From the NCBI GenBank assembly GCA_018857735.1, contig JABMCL010001464.1, positions 191,001 to 255,000 on the forward strand: DNA of 64,000 nt, given 5' to 3'. Source of the DNA: Alviniconcha marisindica (lineage: Eukaryota; Mollusca; Gastropoda; Provannidae). A program made the translations under genes and the position numbers. Numbering within the stretch: the first letter of the stretch is position 1; each line of letters opens with the position of its first letter. The notes under the pieces were generated by a model. The model was not told the origin of the DNA and did not search any database. It saw nothing but the letters and a program-made list of their open reading frames with translations. Positions 48,217 through 57,200 of the stretch are shown here, piece by piece.

Positions 48217-51200
48217 TGATGACTGTCTTCAGAGAGAACAACAAGAACAACAGAAAATTAGAGAAGAGGAATGCATATTAGTGAAGCTACCAAAACAACA
48301 ACAACAGCAACAAAAGAAGAAGAGTGTGGTAGTAAGAGGGTTAAAGCTGTTTTTTCTTTTGGACTGTTTTTGTCCTTGCATATAGCCCAGGCAACCTAAA
48401 CCTGTAGAGATAAATAATGCAGTGGTTCCGTTAACCAAAAATGTTCCATCTCCCATGGGAAGGAAACAGATTTGACAGAAAATGTTGATGCTGCTGGTTG
48501 CTGTGACAGACAGGAATTTATGAGGAAAAGAAAGGAAACTTGGATCTTTTTATACACTGCTCACATTAGAGCAATGGGATTGTGTGATTCTGTACTTGTA
48601 GTCCTGACTCACACCCCATAGACCATGACTCACTGTATATAGGTTGCTTCAAACACAGGTTGCTTCAACATGGATGCCATCAGATCATAACAGATTACCT
48701 TCATTCCAAGATAAAAATTTCATTGGGCCGATTGGTTACTATGTTTTTCCTGCCCTAAATGCATGTTGGTTTTTTTTGCATGGAAGGGTGTGATTGTGAC
48801 AGAATTTCATAGAATTGACTGTGATGTGACACAGAATTTAGATCTTTGCCCTTCATGGTGACAGAAACCTAAAAAGTAGTCAGTAGCTGGGTTTTATGTG
48901 AGTGTTTTTGGTGGGGTTTAATGGGGGTTTTTTTCTTCTCCCTCTCTTCTCTCTCTCCCTCTCTGTCTGACCTGCAGCAGTGTCCACACCAAACCAAACA
49001 GTTGTCAGCAGTGACAGCTTAACTTTTCTATCTGAAGATAAAGCAAAAAGACTAAAAGGTAACGGAACCACTGTAAATTTGTAATGGGTACTAACTTCTG
49101 ATTTTCTTGCGTTTGGATTTTTCATGTTTGCTGTTTTCTCCTCATAGGCTCATTAAGCAAGGCAGCACTGTACCATTTCTTACAGGAATGTAACATAACC
49201 ACTGCATAATTGGAAGGTAGAATACACAGAGAGCAGCAAAATGGTGTTTTTGGCAGGCATTTTTTCTGTTTGGTAGCCTTGGCCTTTATCGTGGCTGGTT
49301 GGCCATGGCCTTCACCATGTTGGTGTCCAGTTATGTCTATTTCCACGTGTACCATGGCCTTCGATCTACCCTTCTCACCTTTGACCTCTCACCTGACCCC
49401 CTCATCGACCTTGTCATAGCATATATTGCAGGTATAGCTACTTTCTGTTCACATGTTACCGTTACCTGTTAACATACCAGTAACATTACACTTACTTGTT
49501 AACATACCTGTAACATTACATTTACTTGGAAACATACCAGTGATGTGACATTGCAAACACCTTGTTGGCACACCTGTAGCATTCCAAAGGAGTTGCTGAC
49601 GTGATTATAACATTACAGACAACAACAACACTTGCTAATCTGATTTTCCCTTTCATGTGTTACTCTTCTCCCATCCTTGCACTTTTTTTCTTTTTTTTAA
49701 ACTTTTTTTTTAAACAGTTTGGGGGCATTGTATTGTGTTTTTCTTTCTTTTTTGTGGTTGTTGATTCACTGGGGTGTTTTTTTCTTCTTTTTTTTTAGAA
49801 TTTAGTGCTGTAGTGACATAGCTATTCACCATTTTTCTTGGTCAGCAGCCTTTTAGCTCTGATTTTTTGCATGGTTATTGCTGACAGCACTCATTTTTGC
49901 ATGATTATTGCTGAATTTGCAATGTACACTGTTTTGGTGAATCCTACCAGGTTTAATTCAATAATCAAACTTATTTGTTGCTGGACTAATGAGAGTTACA
50001 GCATTTGTGGATGGTTGAATGTGTCATACCATTTTGTCATGCTGTTGTTTGTTTTGAAATTTAGTTCAGACATTGTCCTGAACATTTTTGTTTTGTGTGT
50101 GTCTCTTGAATGCGTTCAGTTTATTTTGTTTGTCTACCTACAGCTTTTTCTTATAATATGACAATATGACATGATAATGTGTTGGTAATGATCAGAATCT
50201 ACTGGTGATGTAAACTGTGAATTTGTAATTAACCCCTTCATTGCCCCAGCCTGTACAATCTTTTAGGCTAAAAGATGAACAGACACGCCTGCAAACAGTA
50301 TATTTTTTGGTCCTGTAACACATCTACTTTCAATGCTGTGCATTTTGATAAAACTCCTTTCACATGCCAGTGCAAAACAGAAGACAAAAGGGTTTCACAT
50401 TTGGCTTTTTTATTGGTCATTTTCAAGTAACATCCTGGCAGTGAAGGGGTTAAATTAATTCATTCTGGTTCAACAAAAACTCATGGTTCAGGAGCTGTGT
50501 GAGAGTCGAGGTGGACGTCCTGGACTGTCCATCCTAACGAGCCTTCTGGTTTCCGTGGACGTAAAGATTTATTGCACCGTGCTTCGGCATTGGTCACAAC
50601 TTGTCCCTAATATGTCAACTGACATCTGAGGACATAAAGCATCACTTCATCATCATCATCAACAAAAACTTACCTTTACACTGAAATCTGCTTGTGATAA
50701 AATAAGGATAAAAAAGAAAAAGAAATAATGGTGCTCATGCTAGTGTATAAGTATAAACTGCAGCTTGAAAATGAAAAAACACACTCTGTTTTTTGTAATG
50801 TGGCTTGGAAGCTGTGGACAGTGTGTCTTGGTGAACCCATCTGTTAGACCACCTTGAAAAGAAAGGGGGGGGGGGGGGTCTCAATGGGTGGATTATTTTA
50901 GTAGTTAGTAAGTGGTAGGGGGAAAGAAAACAACAACTAGATTTAATCATCCCTCACAGGGCAATTCGTTAACTAACTGCTAAAGGCTCATTGGTTTATA
51001 AACAACATATGAAAAGAGCTTCAGAGCAATGTCAAATGTTAATAATAAACAACAGACATACTGGATTTTATACATATATATATTTTATTTTATTTTTAAA
51101 TTGGGTGTTCTTCCAGCAAGATGGTGCACTTCTGTGAACATTTAAAGTTCAGGAAATTGGGACTACGGTGGGACTGGGAGTGGGGTAATTACACAGACAT

Positions 51201-54200
51201 CTGACATGTGAATGTTTGCTAACACTGTTAACATGCACAGTTACACCAGCTGTAACACAGTGCCTGCCATTTTTGTGTCATGGCGCTGTTGTTTGATGTA
51301 CCCGTGACGGTGTTGCAGGTGTGGTGAACGTGCTGGTGACCACCCCACTGTGGGTGGCCAACACCCGGCTGAAACTGCAGGGGGCCAAGCTGCACACCAA
51401 GGCCTATGGTGAGGCCTCCGACAGAAAATATGACGGCATCAGAGGTAGGTCCTGTTTTGGCCTCACAAATGTTCGCAGGTTTAGAATGACATAAAATATG
51501 ACGGCATCAGAGGCCGGTCCTATTTTGGCCTCACAAATGTTTGCAGGTTTAGAATGATGGAAAATATGACAGCGTCAGAGAGGCAGGTCCTAGTTTGGCC
51601 TCATGAATGTTGGCATCAAACTAGACCATATATATGCTCCATATTAAAAAGGAGTAAAAATGCTTTGAGTGGTTTGAGATTATTTTATTTCCCAGCCTTG
51701 TTGATAAGACCTGTGATGCTACTTCACCAAGAGTACCCTTTAACTAATGAGAGTTCTTCTCAAGAGGGTTTCACCTTGACACAAAGTGACAGGAAACTGC
51801 AAAAATCATTTCTCCTTGACAGAATTTTGTCTCCCCCCCCCCCCCCCCCCCCCAAAAAAAAGAAAGAAAAAAAAGAAGAGGAAAGAGTATAGAACTGGAA
51901 AGAATATTTGAATCTCTGCTTTGAGCAGAATCTGCTGTAACTGCCAATGCATTACATGACTTTGTGATGATTGACAACAGCAACAATTCACATTTCAGAA
52001 AATTACAATGACAATAAAAAATAAAAATAAATGATTGTATGATTATTCCTTCTGTAAAATCCTATTTCTGAAACAAACAAATTTGGTAACCTGTATGCTG
52101 TACTTACCACCATTTGTCAGACCTACACATAGGCCTGTTTTGTTCCACTTGGGTTTAGAGGTTTCCACATTTCTGTGAGGAAAAGGATCCAAACATACAA
52201 AACCTAAAAGGTTAAAAAGAACACTTCTTTACTGTGACAAAACACAACATGCAATTTTTTGGCGCTAAACCCTTTTTAAGCAAATGTTCCAGGTTAACCC
52301 CTGTTTTATGTGTTTGGAACTTTTATTAGAATGCTAGCAGTCAGAACTTTGTTTTGGAATGCTAGCAGTCAGAACAGTGTTTTAGAATGTTAGCAGTCAG
52401 AACTTTGTTTTAGAATGCTAGCAGTCAGAACAGTGTTTTAGAATGTTAGCAGTCAGAACTTTGTTTTAGAATGTTAGCAGTCAGAACTTTGTTTTAGAAT
52501 GCAATTGCTAGCAGTCAGAACTTTGTTTTAGAATGATAGCAGTCATCCTTCTTTCAGGGTTTTTTTGTGAAGAAAAACATTAAAGAACAATGTGAAGAAG
52601 AAGGAAATAATGAGAAGAGGTAAAGAAGGAGGTACAGTAGTACAATGTTGGTTGATGTGTCCGATTCTCTTTGGAAAGGGATGATATGTCTGTCACCATC
52701 TCCACTGGTGACTGTGTGCAGACTGCCTGCAGAAGATCATCCAGATGGAAGGTTTCTGGTCGCTGTGGAATGGCACGGCACCTTCCCTTCTGCTGGCAGC
52801 CAACCCTGCCATACAGTTCATGGTCTATGAAGCCTTGAAGCGCTACTTCCAGCGAATGTACCACACAGCGGTCAGTTTCACTGTTCACCAAAAGACAGGA
52901 TATAGTTGTAGAAAACTAAAACAGGGTACAGTTGTTACTGATTTGCTGTATTTGTTCACAAAACTAAGGATGCAGTTGTTACTGATTTGCTGTATTTGTT
53001 CACAAAACTAAGGATGCAGTTGTTATTCATTTGCTATATTTGTTCACAAAACTACAACAGGATGCAGTTGTTACTGATTTGCTGTATTTGTTCACAAAAC
53101 TAAGGATGCAGTTGTTATTCATTTGCTATATTTGTTCACAAAACTACAACAGGATGCAGTTGTTACTGATTTGCTGTATTTGTTCACAAAACTAAGGATG
53201 CAGTTGTTATTCATTTGCTGTATTTGTTCACAAAACTAAGGATGCAGTTGTTACTGATTTGCTGTATTTGTTCACAAAACTAAGGATGCAGTTGTTATTC
53301 ATTTGCTATATTTGTTCACTAAACTACAACAGGATGCAGTGTTACTGATTTGCTGTATTTGTTCACAAAACTAAGGATGCAGTTGTTATTCATTTGCTAT
53401 ATTTGTTCACAAAACTACAACAGGATGCAGTTGTTACTGATTTGCTGTATTTGTTCACAAAACTAAGGATGCAGTTGTTATTCATTTGCTGTATTTGTTC
53501 ACAAAACTACAACAGGATGCAGTTGTTACTGATTTGCTGTATTTGTTCACAAAACTACAACAGGACGCAGTTGTTATTCATTTGCTGTATTTGTTCACAA
53601 AACTACAGCAGGACGCAGTTGTTACTGATTTGCTGTATTTGTTCACAAAACTCAACAGGACGCATTGTTACTGATTTGCTGTATTTGTTCACAAAACTAC
53701 AGCAGGACGCAGTTGTTACTGATTTGCTGTATTTGTTCACAAAACTACAACAGGACGCAGTTGTTACTGATTTGCTATATTTGTTCACAAAACTACAACA
53801 GGACGCAGTTGTTACTGATTTGCTGTATTTGTTTAAAAAACTGCAACAGGACGCAGTTGTTACTGATTTGCTGTATTTGTTTAAAAAACTGCCACAGGAC
53901 GCAGTTGTTACTGATTTGCTGTATTTGTTCACAAAACTACAACAGGATGCAGTTGTTACTGATTTGCTGTATTTGTTCACAAAACTACAGCAGGACGCAG
54001 TTGTTACTGATTTGCTGTATTTGTTCACAAAGCTACAAAGGACGCAGTTGTTACTGATTTGCTGTATTTGTTCACAAACTACAACAGGACGCAGTTGTTA
54101 CTGATTTGCTGTATTTGTTCACAAAACTACAACAGGATGCAGTTGTTACTGATTTGCTATATTTGTTCACAAAACTACAACAGGACGCAGTTGTTACTGA

Positions 54201-57200
54201 TTTGCTGTATTTGTTCACAAAACTCAACAGGACGCAGTTGTTACTGATTTGCTGTATTTGTTCACAAAGCTACAAAGGACGCAGTTGTTACTGATTTGCT
54301 GTATTTGTTCACAAAACTACAACAGGATGCAGTTGTTACTGATTTGCTGTATTTGTTCACAAAACTTCAACAGGACGCAGATGTTACTGATTTGCTGTAT
54401 TTGTTCACAAAACTACAACAGGACGCAGTTGTTACTGATTTGCTGTATTTGTTCACAAAACTACAAGGACGCAGTTGTTACTGATTTGCTGTATTTGTTC
54501 ACAAAACTTCAACAGGACGCAGTTGTTACTGATTTGCTGTATTTGTTCACAAAGCTACAAAGGATGCAGTTGTTACTGATTTGCTGTATTTGTTCACAAA
54601 ACTACAACAGGATGCAGTTGTTACTGATTTGCTGTATTTGTTCACAAAACTACAACAGGACGCAGTTGTTACTGATTTGCTGTATTTGTTCACAAAACTA
54701 CAACAGGACGCAGTTGTTACTGATTTGCTGTATTTGTTCACAAAGCTACAAAGGACGCAGTTGTTAATGATTTGCTGTATTTGTTCACAAAGCTACAAAG
54801 GACGCAGTTGTTACTGATTTGCTGTATTTGTTCACAAAGCTACAAAGGACGCAGTTGTTGCTGACTTGCTGTATTCGTTCACAAAACTACAACAGGACGC
54901 AGTTGTTACTGATTTGCTGTATTTGTTCACAAAACTACAACAGGACGCAGTTGTTACTGATTTGCTGTATTTGTTCACAAAACGACAGGATCTTCTCCTC
55001 ATGCTTCCACCTTTAACCAAGGAGCAGCTGTAATTTAAAGCCACACAGCTGAAGGAATTTTCGCTCTATAATAGTCCAAATCACTCCCAAAGGCTCATGG
55101 ATTGTTTGACACTGAGCTCTAATCCCCACCTCCTGTAGTTATGGGTCCACAAGCTTTCAGTCTCACCGCCATGTTGTACTGTGCAGACGTGTGGAGTGCA
55201 TGATGAACTGGGTTGGATTCCAGACATGTACAGTCTGTGCAGACTGGTGGAGCGCATGATGAATTGGGTTGGATTCCAGACATGTACAGTCTGTGCAGAC
55301 TGCATGAAGAATTGGGTTGGATTCCAGACATGTACAGACTGTGCAGACTGGTGGAGCGCATGATGAATTGGGTCGGATTTCTGACATGTACAGCCTGTGC
55401 AGACTGCATGAAGAATTGGGTTGGATTCCAGACATGTACAGACTGTGCAGACTGGTGGAGCGCATGATGAATTGGGTCGGATTTCTGACATGTACAGCCT
55501 GTGCAGACTGCATGAAGAATTGGGTTGGATTCCAGACATGTACAGACTGTGCAGACTGGTGGAGCGCATGATGAATTGGGTTGGATTTCAGACATGTACA
55601 GTCTGTGCGGACTGGTGGATTGCATGATGAATTGGGTCAGATTCCTGACATGTACAGTCTGTGCTGACTGGTGGAGTGCATGGTGAATTGGGGCGGATTC
55701 AAAACATGTACAGTCTGTGCAGACTGGTGGAGTCCATGCCTAATTGGGTCGGATTCCAGACATGTAGTCTGTGCAGACTGGTGGAGTGCATGATGAATTG
55801 GGTCGGATTCCAGACGTGTACAGTCTGTGCAGACTGGTGGAACGCATGATGAATTGGGTCGGATTCCAGACATGTACAGTCTGTGCAGACTGGTGGAGCG
55901 CATGATGAATTGGGTCGGATTCCAGACATGTACAGTCTGTGCAGACGGTGGAGGCATGATGAATTGGGTCGGATTCCAGACATGTACAGTCTGTGCAGAC
56001 TGGTGGAGCGCATGATGAACTGGGTTGGATTCCAGACATGTACAGTGCTTTTGTTTTCAAGATACGTGAGTGAGAGAGTGATTCCAGGATTGTGGGCGTA
56101 TACCCCATGAAGTTGTTTATGCTGCTGAGTGACCTAGAGTGTTTGTATAGTATGATTGATAAGGTAGTTGTATAGGTGTGTACATACTTCAATAATTTAC
56201 AAAGTATGTTACCACCCCCCTCCCCCTCAGCACCCCCGCACCCCCACCCCTTAATCATCAGTGCTTTTTGTAAGCGCCTTGAGCTCATCCAAGATGGGGT
56301 GCCAGAAATATCCTCTATTATAATTATAGAGCTATCAGTTACATAGGGTCCTGTTACTTAGTTTGGAGGTTCTGTTTGGAATCCACCAATCTTTGGCTCT
56401 GTAAGTCTGTTGCTATGCGTTTGTGGGCCAGGCATGGCAACCACTCTTTGGGTTTCTCTTGCCAGCTGTTGTGACGTTCTGATTGGCTGAAGCTGCTCAG
56501 GTGATTGGCGGTCAGGAACCCTCCCTGACATAATTCTGACACGAGGTCTGTGATTGTTTGCCTCTTTGGTGTTCCAGGGACTGAACTGATGCAAGCCCAT
56601 TGATGTGAAGCATGTGAAATTGTACTCCTGTTGTTGAATTTCTCTCCAGGAGCTGAGTGGGTTGCTGTACTTTGTCATCGGGGCCATTGCCAAGGCGATT
56701 GCAACCATAGCAACCTACCCACTGCAGGTCATACAGAGCCGCCTACGGGTAAGTACAGCTCATGCGTATGTTGAGTACATACAGAATACAGAATCTTTAT
56801 TGTCTATGAATAACATAGAAATTTGCCTTATGACTGCATAAAAGAGACCAGTAAAATAACACACAGTATAATACATAAACATAAGTACACATATAAGTAC
56901 ACATGCAGGTTGTAGGCATGGCAATAACTTGCTTTGAGTTCTGTTGCACTTCCCACACCCTATATTTTCTCCTTCCTGTAGTTTGAAAATCACCTCTTCT
57001 ATTATTTTGACTGGAGGACCTATTTATCACCATTCTTCTTTATGGACCACTGTTCTTTGAATGTGAGTATGGATGATCCTGAAAGAACAGTTCCACTGTA
57101 GCAGCTCTTCTTCCTTTAGGAGCAGCTATGGTTGCCATTGTGGTCAAAATGCAAGTTACTTTTTGTGGTAGCTGTATGTCTCCATACCTGCAGTGATTTG

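Noticed and set aside
53394..54767. Frames of 172 and 236 codons rich in [10 protein letters not shown]
   Set aside because: Repeat artefact of the 48-bp array in SLC25A17 intron 6.
55081..56288. Minus-strand Cys-containing frames of 106-182 codons resembling a secreted repeat protein
   Set aside because: They follow the 56/48-bp array with no signal peptide, no splice support and overlapping frames.
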